This document shows positions 25,863-35,751 of a stretch of 64,000 nucleotides of DNA, in pieces. Positions within the stretch are counted from its first letter, which is position 1; each line of letters begins with the position of its first letter. Both the position numbers and the translations under genes were made by a program. This DNA is from JALHST01 sp963798435. Its GTDB lineage: Bacteria > Bacteroidota > Bacteroidia > Flavobacteriales > Flavobacteriaceae. The stretch lies in assembly GCA_963798435.1 (NCBI GenBank), contig CAWCTF010000001.1:186001-250000 (forward strand). Reading direction: 5' to 3'. Under the pieces are notes generated by a model. It did not search any database, was not told where the DNA came from, and was given only the letters and a program-made list of their open reading frames with translations.

Positions 25863-27038
25863 TTACCCTGCCGTCATGGCCGTGTCAACCAACGTTTTTT
25901 TTATGGCTTGCTCTATATCGGCTATTAAATCCTCAGGTTCTTCAATACCGACCGAAAAGCGGATCAGTCCGTCTGCGATGCCCTGTTTTTTTCGTTCCTC
26001 GGAGCTCAGAAGTGCGTGAGAGGTTAATGTTGGCGAAAGAACTGTACTTTCTACGCCGGCCAAACTCATTGATGATTTAATAAGCTTTAAGGATCTTTGA
26101 AAAAGCATTGCATCTAATTCATGATTCAGCTCGAACGACATCATACCGCCAAAGCCATGCATCTGTTCTTTCGCCAAAAGGTGGTCAGGATGACCGATTA
26201 GGCCAGGATAATATACCTTCGCTATTTGTTGATGGCCTTCTAAATATTGCGCCAACCTTAGTGCATTTTCATTTTGGGCCCGAACGCGAATTCCCATGGT
26301 CTTCATGCTTCGTTCTAATAGCCATACCGTATAATCACTGAGACTCCCTCCGAAATTTTTGGCGAGGCCAAAAATGCGTTCCATATATTCCTGGGATGAA
26401 GCCACAGCACCGGCCAGGATATCTGAATGTCCTCCCATATATTTTGTGGCACTATGAATAACGATATCGATGCCAAAGTCAATCGGATTTTGATTCACCG
26501 GACTGGCGAAGGTGTTATCGATCATCGAAATAAGTTTGTGTTTTTTGCAAATTTGGGCAACAGCGTTCAAGTCGGTGATCGTCAATAACGGATTCGAGGG
26601 AGTTTCTATAAAAATGACTTTCGTAGTGTCCTGTATTTGTTCCTCGAAATCAGATGGATGTAAGCCTTCGGTAAAAGAATAGGAAATACCGTACTTTCCA
26701 AATTCCTCGGTAACCAAATTATAGGTGCCGCCATATAAGGTCTTTTGAAGGACAATATGGTCGCCAGCTTGCAGAAACGCCATGAGGGCAGTGCTGATGG
26801 CGGCCATACCGCTACCGAAAATCAGCGCCGCCTCTGCGTGTTCCAAGGCAGCAATCTTCTTCGCGAGACCAACTTGGTTCGGAGTATTAAAATAACGTGG
26901 GTACCGCTTAACGTCAACGTCTTCAAAGGCATACGAAGTGCCCATATAAAGGGGAGAGACCGCCCCTTTGAATTCTTTGTCCTCCAATTGGCCCTCATGG
27001 GTGCAGATGGTATTCAGTCCTTTTTTTCGCAGCTCCAT
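25863..27038 (-). CDS. Transsulfuration-type PLP enzyme (cystathionine/methionine gamma-lyase family)
   Basis: The 391-residue protein is a Cys/Met-metabolism PLP enzyme. It shows YFNTPNQVGLAKKIAALEHAE, FGSGMAAISTALMAF, LYGGTYNL, cofactor Asp in MIDNTFASPVNQNP, Schiff-base Lys in VIHSATKYMGGHSD, and the C-terminal MSLAGVESTVLSP and RFSVGIEEPEDLI. It may cleave cystathionine or methionine, or use an O-acyl homoserine; the subclass cannot be fixed by eye. It lies 38 nt downstream of the MATE gene on the same strand and is likely cotranscribed. Confidence 0.87.
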   Translation of the reverse strand: MELRKKGLNTICTHEGQLEDKEFKGAVSPLYMGTSYAFEDVDVKRYPRYFNTPNQVGLAKKIAALEHAEAALIFGSGMAAISTALMAFLQAGDHIVLQKTLYGGTYNLVTEEFGKYGISYSFTEGLHPSDFEEQIQDTTKVIFIETPSNPLLTITDLNAVAQICKKHKLISMIDNTFASPVNQNPIDFGIDIVIHSATKYMGGHSDILAGAVASSQEYMERIFGLAKNFGGSLSDYTVWLLERSMKTMGIRVRAQNENALRLAQYLEGHQQIAKVYYPGLIGHPDHLLAKEQMHGFGGMMSFELNHELDAMLFQRSLKLIKSSMSLAGVESTVLSPTLTSHALLSSEERKKQGIADGLIRFSVGIEEPEDLIADIEQAIKKTLVDTAMTAG

Positions 27039-27076
27039 TGCTTGTTTTTAATAGAAGCTAAAGTTACAAAAATCGA

Positions 27077-28486
27077 TTATACTTCGAACTTTTTCCACTT
27101 CCCTTTTCGAAACCATAAAATAGCCATAATGGCAAGAATCACTTCTGCCAAAGTGATGGCCAAAAAAACGCCCAGTGCACCCATTTTAAACGTAATCGCT
27201 GCCAAATAAGCAAAAGGTAATTGAAACATCCAGAAGGCAAAAAAATTTATTTTTGTAGGTGTTCTAGTATCCCCTGCCCCATTAAAGGCCTGTGTTACGA
27301 CCATTCCGTAGGCATAAAAGATATAGCCCATGGCTATTATTTGTAAACAGAGACTGCCATTTTCGACGACCACGGCATTGGTGTTGAACCAACCTATTAT
27401 TTCTTTGGCGAACAGCATGTACACCAAGGAGACCAGCCCCATAAAATAGGCATTATACCTCGCGGTTTTCCATACCGAGCTTTCTGCGCGTTCTGGCTGG
27501 CCGGCCCCAAGGTTCTGTCCTACTAGCGTTGCCGCGGCATTACTCATTCCCCAAGAGGGCATTAGGGTAAATAGGATAACTCGGATTGCAATTGTATAAC
27601 CTGCCAACACTTCACTACCGAATTCAGACATCATCCGCATTAGAAATATCCAACTTGACGTGCCTATCAGGAATTGGGCGATGCCACCCATAGAAACACT
27701 TAAAAGATCCGCCATGACTTTACCCCGAAGTACCACATCTTTTAAACCGATTTTAATCCGGCTCCATCCAAAATAAAGTACCACCAATTGGAAAACGACA
27801 GCCGACCCCCTACCAATATTGGTCGCAATGGCGGCTCCCATAACGCCAAACTCAGGTACTGGACCCCATCCGAAGATAAAAATTGGGTCTAAAATAATAT
27901 TAAGTCCGTTTGAGAGCACCAAGGCCCACATGGCAAAGGCGGCATCGCCTGCTCCCCTAAAAATAGCATTGATAAGAAACAGCATTACGATGGTAATATT
28001 CCCGCCAATAAGTAATTTGGTATAGCCATGGCCCTCGGCTATCAAATCTGCTTCAGCCCCCATCAATGCCAATAGTTCCTTTGAAAATAAAAAGCCCACG
28101 ACACCGACCACAAGCGAGAGCAAAATGCCAAGAGCCATCGCCTGCACAGCCGATTCTTTGGCCCCTTTTATATCCTTTTCCCCAATACGTCTCGCGACCA
28201 TTGCCGTGGCAGCCATGCTTAAACCTATAGCGACGGCATAAACGAGTGTTATGACCGATTCAGTAAGGCCAATAGTCGCTACTGCGTTCACACTGACCCT
28301 AGATACGTAGGCGATATCTACAATGGCAAAAATCGACTCCATCATCATTTCCAAAATCATAGGAATGGCCAGCATAAAAATAGCCTTGCGGATACTTCCC
28401 GACGTAAAATCGGTTTCCTTGCCGGTGACCGCAATAATAAAGGAGTCGAATACTTTTTTTACGCTTAATTTATCTTGATGGGCCAT
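27077..28486 (-). CDS. MATE family efflux transporter
   Basis: The 469-residue membrane protein has the twelve-helix MATE pattern, with two homologous halves and typical segments such as IPMILEMMMESIFAIVDIA, VARRIGEKDIKGAKESAVQA and LVGQNLGAGQPERAESSVW. Members export cationic compounds in exchange for Na+ or H+. It begins the operon that continues with the PLP lyase. The N-terminal 30 residues (SVKKVFDSFIIAVTGKETDF) form a cytosolic extension common in Bacteroidota members. Confidence 0.9.
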   Translation of the reverse strand: MAHQDKLSVKKVFDSFIIAVTGKETDFTSGSIRKAIFMLAIPMILEMMMESIFAIVDIAYVSRVSVNAVATIGLTESVITLVYAVAIGLSMAATAMVARRIGEKDIKGAKESAVQAMALGILLSLVVGVVGFLFSKELLALMGAEADLIAEGHGYTKLLIGGNITIVMLFLINAIFRGAGDAAFAMWALVLSNGLNIILDPIFIFGWGPVPEFGVMGAAIATNIGRGSAVVFQLVVLYFGWSRIKIGLKDVVLRGKVMADLLSVSMGGIAQFLIGTSSWIFLMRMMSEFGSEVLAGYTIAIRVILFTLMPSWGMSNAAATLVGQNLGAGQPERAESSVWKTARYNAYFMGLVSLVYMLFAKEIIGWFNTNAVVVENGSLCLQIIAMGYIFYAYGMVVTQAFNGAGDTRTPTKINFFAFWMFQLPFAYLAAITFKMGALGVFLAITLAEVILAIMAILWFRKGKWKKFEV

Positions 28487-28704
28487 TCGAAAAGAGGATT
28501 ATGTTCGTAGCAGTAATACATGTCAATGCCTTGAGAATACAAAGGACTTTTAATTTCGGGACGAAAACCCACTGACATATATCAAAAACATAATTCCTAT
28601 CATTAGATGCGGACATAAATATCGCATATTTAAAAAACATGACAAAACTTTTTTGCTTTCATCCCCCTGGTTGATCAATGTCTTGAACTTTTTAAGATTA
28701 TTAT

Positions 28705-28719
28705 ACGAAATCATTTCGT
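28705..28719. promoter_or_regulatory. Perfect 7-bp inverted repeat, candidate operator
   Basis: ACGAAAT (28705-28711), C, then ATTTCGT (28713-28719) form an exact dyad about 50 nt upstream of the metalloprotease lipoprotein ATG. A third copy of the half site core TTTCGT follows at 28721-28726. It is the right size and position for a repressor or activator site; no regulator is identified. Confidence 0.35.
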
Positions 28720-28770
28720 GTTTCGTTATTTTAATTGAAACCTAAACTCCGTTTCTGAAAACCCCCACCA

Positions 28771-29565
28771 ATGAATTTTCATAAAATGTACATCCCATTG
28801 ATATTGTTGTTTATTTCTTGTTCAAAAGACAAAATGAACGGGGACATTACCATTATCGATGATCAAGGGAATACGGTAACCATTGATCCTTCAACCAACA
28901 GAAAGTCAGTAGGAGATTCAGCCAAGGACCTGTTATCGGATCTTAATTTTGACTCCTTACATCTCGAAATTTTCTATGTCAAAGGGTTTCAACCCACAAC
29001 GGCGACCGTGCAGAATTTTGAAGCTTTTTTAGGTGCCCGCTTACATAAATCAGGGGGTATCGAAATCGAACTGAAGCAAATCGAATCCCCAGGACAAGCA
29101 TCCTATTCGATTGCTGCTATCAAAAATATAGAGGATAGTCTTCGCACGGCCTATAATTCAGTAAATAAAATAACCGTTTTCGGACTATTTATCGATGGTG
29201 AATATTCAGAAAATACCGAAAATGGTTCCGTGTTGGGAGTGGCCTACAGAAATACATCATTCGTTATTTTCGAAGAAACGACACAGCGCTTTAGTGGCCA
29301 GCCTTTGGCACCAAGTACCACAGTGTTGGAAACCACCGTTTTAGATCACGAATTTGGACATTTGATGGGGATGGTAAATGCTGGAACCTCTATGCAAAGT
29401 GAACATCAGGATACTGCCCATGGTCGTCATTGCTCAAATGACAATTGCCTAATGTATTGGACCGCCGAAACAGGCGAAGGATTATTGAACATGATCAGTG
29501 GTGGGACCATCCCCGATTTTGATGGACTTTGCCTTGAAGATCTGCAAGCCAATGGGGGCAAATAG
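28771..29565 (+). CDS. Lipoprotein zinc metalloprotease, archaemetzincin-like tail
   Basis: The 264-residue protein starts with a lipoprotein signal (PLILLFISC, Cys at 17). The catalytic region has the zinc motif VLDHEFGHLMGMVN (about residues 193-206) and, further on, EHQDTAHGRHCSNDNCLMYW, in which a third His and a C-x4-C-x-M pattern recall archaemetzincins. It is likely anchored at the cell surface or periplasm as a peptidase; the substrate is unknown. It is convergent with the cytochrome c assembly gene, 12 nt apart. A palindrome at 28705-28719 may regulate it. Confidence 0.75.
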   Translation: MNFHKMYIPLILLFISCSKDKMNGDITIIDDQGNTVTIDPSTNRKSVGDSAKDLLSDLNFDSLHLEIFYVKGFQPTTATVQNFEAFLGARLHKSGGIEIELKQIESPGQASYSIAAIKNIEDSLRTAYNSVNKITVFGLFIDGEYSENTENGSVLGVAYRNTSFVIFEETTQRFSGQPLAPSTTVLETTVLDHEFGHLMGMVNAGTSMQSEHQDTAHGRHCSNDNCLMYWTAETGEGLLNMISGGTIPDFDGLCLEDLQANGGK

Positions 29566-29577
29566 CCTACCGAAAGC

Positions 29578-32500
29578 TTATTGGCCATAATTGGCCCTGT
29601 AGCGCCAGAAACTAATCCCACCAAGAATTCCAACACCCAAAACAATATACCACACATAGTCAGGGGTAATTGCCGCAGCGCCGCTCTGACCATAGCTGTG
29701 AAGACCAACCAAGTAGTAGTTGACCCCAAAATAGGTCATCATAATACTGCCAAAGGCCGCTACACTTAAAAAACTGAATATCCATTTGCTACGGAGGCCC
29801 GGCACCAAACGGGTATGTATTACAAAGGCGTAAATCATTATGGAAATCAACGCCCAGGTCTCCTTGGGATCCCAACCCCAATAACGGCCCCAACTTTCAT
29901 TGGCCCATTGTCCCCCGAGAAAGTTCCCGATTGTCAACATGACCAAGCCAACGGTCAAGACCAATTCATTGATAATCGTCAATTCATTTAAATTGATTTG
30001 CATTCGCTCCTTATTCTTACTATTGGTAAGTATCATGAGCACCAACGACACCATTCCCAAGATCATTCCTACGGTCAGGGGACCGTAACTCGCCACGATA
30101 ACGGCAACGTGCACCATCAACCAGTAACTATCGAGTACCGGTACCAAATTAGACACCGAGGACTTACCCAATTCTGATGTGCGATCCATAATAACATGGC
30201 CGTCACAAAAGCCGCTGCTGCGACGGTCATCTCATTTTTTCGAATAAAAAGCAGCCCCATCCCCATGGTCGCCCAGGAAACATAAAGAATACTTTCATAG
30301 GCATCACTCCAAGGGGCATGTCCCGAAATATACCAGCGTAAAATTAGTCCGGCCGTATGCCATAGGAATAATATCAAAATGGTTCCCCTTAGGAAAAAAG
30401 ACGCCACCCGCCAAACTTCGCGATTTTTGAATATCTGAAAAATAAGCACAAAAAATAAGGAGAGACCGGTCAACGCATACAGTCTGTACAACCAATTATA
30501 GATATTCAGTTTATTGTATATGATTTCGGTCTCTATTTTTTTGTCGGGAGGCAATACCTCGCTCCCGTGATTTTTTTGATTCTGTTTAAATGCCTGCAAC
30601 AATTTATCGGCCTCCGAATAATTCCCGGTTTGTTTTGCCTTATCCAATGTCATCAAATAGTAGGGAATGGCGTTCCTTATAAAATTTGCATACAGCGAAT
30701 CGCTGACTTGAAACTGACCCGCTCTAAATTCAACGGCCGAAATCCATTTATTGTTTTCATCGTCCAACAATGGGAATATTTTGACAATATCGCCCCCCAG
30801 GGCCTGATTCAAAAGACCCAAGCGTATATTCGCATCCTTGAAATCCTGTTGGAATTTATTGGGATTATTCGTGGCGGTCGCCTCCCTTATATAGGGCTCT
30901 AGTTTGTAATTGCCTTGGGCATCAAAAAAATCAGTAGCCTTCACATTTCGCTGACCTTCAGGTATTCCGATGATTTTTCGGATACTATCGTTTTTACCTT
31001 GTTTGTCTAAAGCAATGAATTCGGTATTGTACCAAAGTGCGGGATTCATCATCATCGACAGGAATACCTGATCAGGATTCATGTCTTTGTACCTATTTTT
31101 ACCACTAAGTTTGCGTAAAAGTTCGGATGCAAAGGTATTGATCGGCTTCATGCGACCCCCTTCATCCTGAATAACCAATTTGCCAAATTGGGCTGCATGC
31201 TCTTTATCTACCTTGGTAGCTTCCAGCATAGAATCAATTTGAATTTGCTGCGGGTTCATTGAATGTTCATGGCTATCTTCGATAACTGGTTGTTGGCCAG
31301 TAGCATGAATCACCATTCCCAAGAACAATAGGGTGGTCAGGGCAGCTTTCTTTTTCTTCAATTTCTCAAGGGAGTCACCCAAATGCTTAAAACGGGTCTT
31401 CCCAAAGAACATAATCCCCATCAAACCCGAATACAATAGAAAATAACCGAGATAGGTGATCCATGTACCCCATTGGTCATGGTTGACCGAAAGAATCGTT
31501 CCTTTTTCATCAGGATTAAAACTTGCTTGAAAAAAACGATACCCCTTGTGATCTAATATATGGTTCATATAAATATCATAATCGAAAGGGCGGTCATCAT
31601 CGACTGTAATTTTACTCATGAACGATTTGTAGCCTCGATCGGTACCAGGGTATTTTTCGGCAATAAAGTCGTTTAACTTTATAGAGAAGGGCAATTCATA
31701 TATTTTTGAACCATAGGCCAACGAAAAATCGAGACCGCCTACCTTGAATTTATCCGAAAAGTTCAATGTACCCTTCCCGCCAAGCAGTTTCTTTTGCACT
31801 GTTTCGCCATTAGAAGTGATGGCTACTACCAAAGCATCTTGCGTCGCTTCGGTAACCTCGTTTTTCGGGACCTTTACCACGCCATAGGAACCCTTTACCA
31901 GTGACTCCGGTACTACGAATTGTATCCCAGCCATGGTATAAAGCGAGCGAAGCATTAGTGGTTGAAGGCTATCCTTTACTAAATTTCCCTGAAATTGGTC
32001 GGCCATGCGCATAAAATTGCCATCGAATGGGGACCGTATCTGATACACAGAATCGGTTGTGCGAATATTCACGGCACCATCAGTCGGCTTGTTCAAAGAG
32101 AATAGTAGACCATGAATACTTGTGACCTGGCCATTTTCGAGGTAGTGATCATGCCGCTGTCCATCACCAGCCTCAACGATCTTGAGGTATTCATTTCCTT
32201 GTTCTGAAGGAATGAGCCCCAGGGCAGCTCCTTTTATAAAATCTACATATTTGATCGAAAAATCCTGCCCGTTAAAATCATCTTTCCACGGCAAGGAAGA
32301 TTTTAAGGCTTCAGGGGTCACCATGATGGCATCCTCCAAAACCTTTCTTTTCATTTCCCCATTGATTTCACCATCAATGTTGGCCGTAAGGAAGGTCTTG
32401 TCGGAATAAAAAACAGTTTCGGTACTTCCTTCCCGAATGGGCATCATACCCTCAAAACTAATATATCGGGTGACAAAGGCACCAAGTATGATCAATATCC

Positions 32501-32768
32501 ACGAAAGATGTAATATCAAGACCGGCCACTTCTCCCATCTCAATAGACGGTATCTGAACATGTTCCCAATAAAATTGATGACAAAAAAAACCATGATAAG
32601 CTCAAACCACGTAGTATTGTAAATCCATATCCTGGCCGTCTCAGTACTATATTTACTCTCAATGAAGGTCCCGAAGGCCATTGAGGTTGCAAAAACAAGA
32701 AACAAAATTGCCATCAAACGGGTGGAGAAAAAAAACTTTTTAAGAAACTCGGTCATCAGGGGACGCAT
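29578..32768 (-). pseudogene. ccsA: ResB-CcsA fusion cytochrome c assembly gene with a frameshift
   Basis: The frame from 32768 to 30117 encodes an N-terminal ResB-like domain (four helices and a large periplasmic part) and the beginning of CcsA (WHTAGLILRWYISGHAPWSD). It then drifts into unrelated residues after AHQNWVSP. The rest of CcsA, including the heme-handling motif WGRYWGWDPKETW, continues in another frame from about 30160 to 29578. One missing base near 30157-30164 restores a normal fusion of about 1,060 residues: NWVSP-x-VSNLVPVLDSYW. This protein attaches heme to apocytochromes c. Either the gene is broken, or this is a sequencing error. MTEFLKK at 32756 is an alternative start. 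Confidence 0.85.
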
Positions 32769-32893
32769 TGGTTTTCAGAGAACAAAAATAGCCCCTTTTT
32801 ATGATTTAAGACATTTTCAACGCACATAAAAAGAGAATGCACATTGTTAATTGTTTCTTAAGCCGCAGGATATTTTTATTTGTATTTTTGGGC

Positions 32894-33658
32894 ATGATCA
32901 GGGTTGCACTTATGGGTACCGGAAATGTGGCCCAACATCTATTCGACGCATTTTCGAGCCATTCCCAGATTGCGGTAGTTCAGGTTGTCGGCAGGAATAA
33001 GAAGGCGTTGGAATATTTTGGGAAATCGACAAAAACCGAAATACGCCGAACGTTTACAGAGGAGGCCGATGTCTATATACTAGCTGTTAGCGATGATGCC
33101 TTGCCCCTGTTGTCAGACTCCTTCATGGGCTTATCTGGTTTGGTGGTTCATACCTCTGGCAGTACTTCGTTAGCAGTTTTACCAAATACCATACGACGCG
33201 GCGTATTTTATCCTTTGCAGACCTTTACAGTTCATAGAATGCTCGATTTTAAAAAAATCCCAATCTGCATCGAAGCCGAAAACATCTACGATAGCAACCT
33301 ATTGAAAGACCTTGCTTCCATTTTATCAAACAAAGTGATCCTCGTTAATTCGGAGCAGCGCAACAAGCTACACCTCGCTGCGGTATTCGTGAACAATTTT
33401 ACCAACCATCTTTATTTTATCGGTCAACAGCTATGTGAAAACGCTCATCTGCCATTTGACATCCTTTATCCTTTAATACAAGAAACAGCTGATAAAATTG
33501 AGACATTAACGCCTTTGGAGGCACAAACAGGTCCGGCCCGAAGGGCGGATGCCAACACCCTCAAAAAACAACTAAAACAACTTGAAAAAACTGGTTTTGA
33601 GGAAATTTATACCCTCTTGAACCGTTCAATTGCCAATACCTATGGACAAAAGCTATAA
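32894..33658 (+). CDS. DUF2520 family NADP-binding protein
   Basis: From ATG 32894 (MIRVALMGTGNVAQHLFDAF) the protein has 254 residues, with a Rossmann domain and a C-terminal helical DUF2520 domain (NKLHLAAVFVNNFTNHLYFI, ETADKIETLTPLEAQTGPARR in two parts). It resembles F420/NADP oxidoreductases and ketopantoate-reductase relatives, with no assigned reaction. A -7-like TATTTTTG at 32883-32890 ends 3 nt before this ATG, so the mRNA may be nearly leaderless. The frame upstream to 32837 is therefore not used. It overlaps the KdsC-like gene and begins a five-gene operon. Confidence 0.85.
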   Translation: MIRVALMGTGNVAQHLFDAFSSHSQIAVVQVVGRNKKALEYFGKSTKTEIRRTFTEEADVYILAVSDDALPLLSDSFMGLSGLVVHTSGSTSLAVLPNTIRRGVFYPLQTFTVHRMLDFKKIPICIEAENIYDSNLLKDLASILSNKVILVNSEQRNKLHLAAVFVNNFTNHLYFIGQQLCENAHLPFDILYPLIQETADKIETLTPLEAQTGPARRADANTLKKQLKQLEKTGFEEIYTLLNRSIANTYGQKL

Positions 33659-34169
33659 AGAATACCTAGCACATATTAACACGTTTGTTTTTGATGTTGA
33701 TGGCGTTTTTACCGATGGTTCGGTGTTAATTACCTCCCAAGGCGAACTTTTGCGAAAAATGAGCGTGAAAGATGGATATGCCTTGAAGACGGCCATTCAA
33801 AAAGGATATCAGGTCCTCATCATTTCTGGAGGGACCAATGAAGGAGTCCGGGAACGATTGAAAGATCTAGGGGTGACCGATATTCATATGGGTACACATC
33901 AAAAAGCCCAACCCTTGAAGAATTATATGGCCCTAAAAAGTATAGCACCCGAAAATGTCCTATATATGGGTGATGACCTTCCCGATATCCCCGCTATGCA
34001 CCTAGTAGGTCTACCGACATGCCCGCAAGATGCCGTGCAAGAGGTAAAGGCGATATCAAAATACATTTCCCATAGAATTGGAGGCGACGGATGTGTTCGC
34101 GATGTAATCGAACAGGTCTTAAAAGTGCGGGGCGATTGGTATGGAAATTATGACGCCTATAACACCTAG
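33642..34169 (+). CDS. kdsC: KdsC-like HAD phosphatase (KDO-8-phosphate phosphatase)
   Basis: The 175-residue protein from ATG 33642 (MDKSYKEYL) is a capless HAD phosphatase. It shows FVFDVDGVFTDGSVL (nucleophile Asp), LIISGGTNEGVRERL and YMGDDLPDIPAMHLVGLP. The pattern fits KdsC, which releases phosphate from 3-deoxy-manno-octulosonate 8-phosphate during lipopolysaccharide synthesis. A TTG at 33630 is also in frame but the ATG is preferred. It overlaps the DUF2520 gene by 17 nt and precedes maf by 3 nt. Confidence 0.88.
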   Translation: MDKSYKEYLAHINTFVFDVDGVFTDGSVLITSQGELLRKMSVKDGYALKTAIQKGYQVLIISGGTNEGVRERLKDLGVTDIHMGTHQKAQPLKNYMALKSIAPENVLYMGDDLPDIPAMHLVGLPTCPQDAVQEVKAISKYISHRIGGDGCVRDVIEQVLKVRGDWYGNYDAYNT

Positions 34170-34172
34170 ATC

Positions 34173-34760
34173 ATGCTGCATGAAAAGTTAAAGGACCATA
34201 GGATAATTCTGGCTTCCGGTTCCCCTAGAAGAAAACAATTTCTCAAGGAAATGGGGTTTGATTTCGAGGTCAAAATAAAAACCATCGACGAAGTATACCC
34301 AGACGATTTAAAACGCAGCGAAATAACCGATTATCTGGCCACCTTAAAAGCGGCAGCGTTCGAAGGTTCCTTAGGACCCAAGGATATCCTTATAACTGCT
34401 GATACCATAGTCTGGCACCAAGACAGATCGATTGTCAAGCCAATCAATGAAGAGGACTGTTTTACCATGTTACGCGCACTTTCGAATGGGTGGCACGAAG
34501 TAATCACTTCGGTCTGTTTCACTTCGGTACAGCATCAAAAAATTGTAAACGCCACTACAAAAGTCAAGTTCAGTACTTTGACCGATACCGAATTATGGTA
34601 CTACATCAAAACCTATCAGCCCTTAGACAAAGCTGGTGGATACGGTATTCAAGATTGGATCGGCTTGATCGGGGTAGAAGAAATTATCGGTTCTTATAGC
34701 AATGTGGTCGGGCTTCCGACCCATTTGTGCTACAAAACGATCCTCACCATGGTCAGCTGA
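34173..34760 (+). CDS. maf: Maf family nucleoside triphosphate pyrophosphatase
   Basis: The 195-residue protein has the Maf signature near its N-terminus (IILASGSPRRKQFLKEMG), the active-site block LITADTIVWH, and KAGGYGIQDWIGL near the C-terminus. Maf proteins hydrolyse non-canonical or excess nucleotides such as dTTP, UTP or modified bases to monophosphates. It lies 3 nt after the KdsC-like gene. The same gene pair is common in Bacteroidota. Confidence 0.92.
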   Translation: MLHEKLKDHRIILASGSPRRKQFLKEMGFDFEVKIKTIDEVYPDDLKRSEITDYLATLKAAAFEGSLGPKDILITADTIVWHQDRSIVKPINEEDCFTMLRALSNGWHEVITSVCFTSVQHQKIVNATTKVKFSTLTDTELWYYIKTYQPLDKAGGYGIQDWIGLIGVEEIIGSYSNVVGLPTHLCYKTILTMVS

Positions 34761-34794
34761 ACCGATTTTGGTAAATTTGACTAAAATATTGGTT

Positions 34795-35748
34795 ATGAAA
34801 AAACGGGTCGCTACTCTCCACATCATTCTTGTCATTCTTTGTTTTGTAATTGCCAATGCGTGCCAGGAAAAACGAACCAGTGATGATGCGAAAAATACTT
34901 CTGGTGATACGGCCGATTTAATCAAGGACACGCCAGCTAAAAAGAAATTGTCGGAAGCGTTTCAGAACTATTGGTATTCGGGAGTCGCCGAGATTACGTC
35001 CTACAAACTCGAGCAGGCCCGTTATGGCGAACTTCGAGAAGGCCATGCGGTGCTTATTTACGTGACCGAACCTTTTTTGGCCGACGCACAAGTAAAGGCC
35101 GATCATGACCAAACCGCTAACATTCCCGTTCTTAAACTGAATACTACCAAAAAATTTATTACCGGCATTTATCCGTATTCGATTATGACCAGTAGTTTCT
35201 ACCCCGTGTATGATAACCAACATGCCTTGAAAATTAGTTTTTCATCGCAGGAATGGTGTGGTCATGTCTATATGCAATTAAATAATCGGCATAACTTTGA
35301 TATAACCTCTCATTCCTATTTTGAGTCGGAGGCAGATCAACAACTTGAACTGGGAAAAACCAATTTGGAAGATGAACTATGGAATAAATTACGTATCGAC
35401 CCAACTGATCTTCCCGTTGGGGAAATGAAGCTCATCCCCTCTTTTGAATTTATCAGATTGTCACATAAAGCACTAAAGGCATACGATGCCCAAATCGAAC
35501 TTAAAAAAAATGATACCCTATCAACCTATGAAATCAGGTATCCCGAATTGGAAAGAACACTCACTATCAATTTTTCATCCAATTTTCCGTATACCATAGA
35601 GAATTGGACAGAAACCTCAAAAAGCGGTTTCGGCGCAAACGCCCAGACACTGACCTCTACCGCAACCAAAATAAAAACTTTAAGGACCGCTTATTGGAAG
35701 GAAAATCGAAATAAGGATTTACCTTTGCGGGATAGTTTGGGAATATAG
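34795..35748 (+). CDS. Lipoprotein of unknown function
   Basis: From ATG 34795 (MKKRVATLHIILV) the protein has 317 residues with a lipoprotein signal (VIANAC, Cys at about 21) and an acidic Asp/Thr linker. A mostly beta domain follows, with ELREGHAVLIYVTEPFL, FSSQEWCGHVYMQLN and a C-terminal ELERTLTINFSSNFPYTIENW (quoted in part). No catalytic motif stands out. It starts 34 nt after maf and ends 3 nt before the MscS gene, so it belongs to the same operon. Conserved flavobacterial families of this type exist, but the function is not known to me. Confidence 0.78.
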   Translation: MKKRVATLHIILVILCFVIANACQEKRTSDDAKNTSGDTADLIKDTPAKKKLSEAFQNYWYSGVAEITSYKLEQARYGELREGHAVLIYVTEPFLADAQVKADHDQTANIPVLKLNTTKKFITGIYPYSIMTSSFYPVYDNQHALKISFSSQEWCGHVYMQLNNRHNFDITSHSYFESEADQQLELGKTNLEDELWNKLRIDPTDLPVGEMKLIPSFEFIRLSHKALKAYDAQIELKKNDTLSTYEIRYPELERTLTINFSSNFPYTIENWTETSKSGFGANAQTLTSTATKIKTLRTAYWKENRNKDLPLRDSLGI

Positions 35749-35751
35749 AAT

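Noticed and set aside
30117..30200. Programmed ribosomal frameshift in ccsA
   Set aside because: No slippery heptamer or downstream pseudoknot is evident and the family is normally unbroken; error or mutation is simpler.
34702..34794. Upstream extension of the lipoprotein gene after maf
   Set aside because: It lies inside the maf coding region, and ATG 34795 starts a proper lipoprotein signal.
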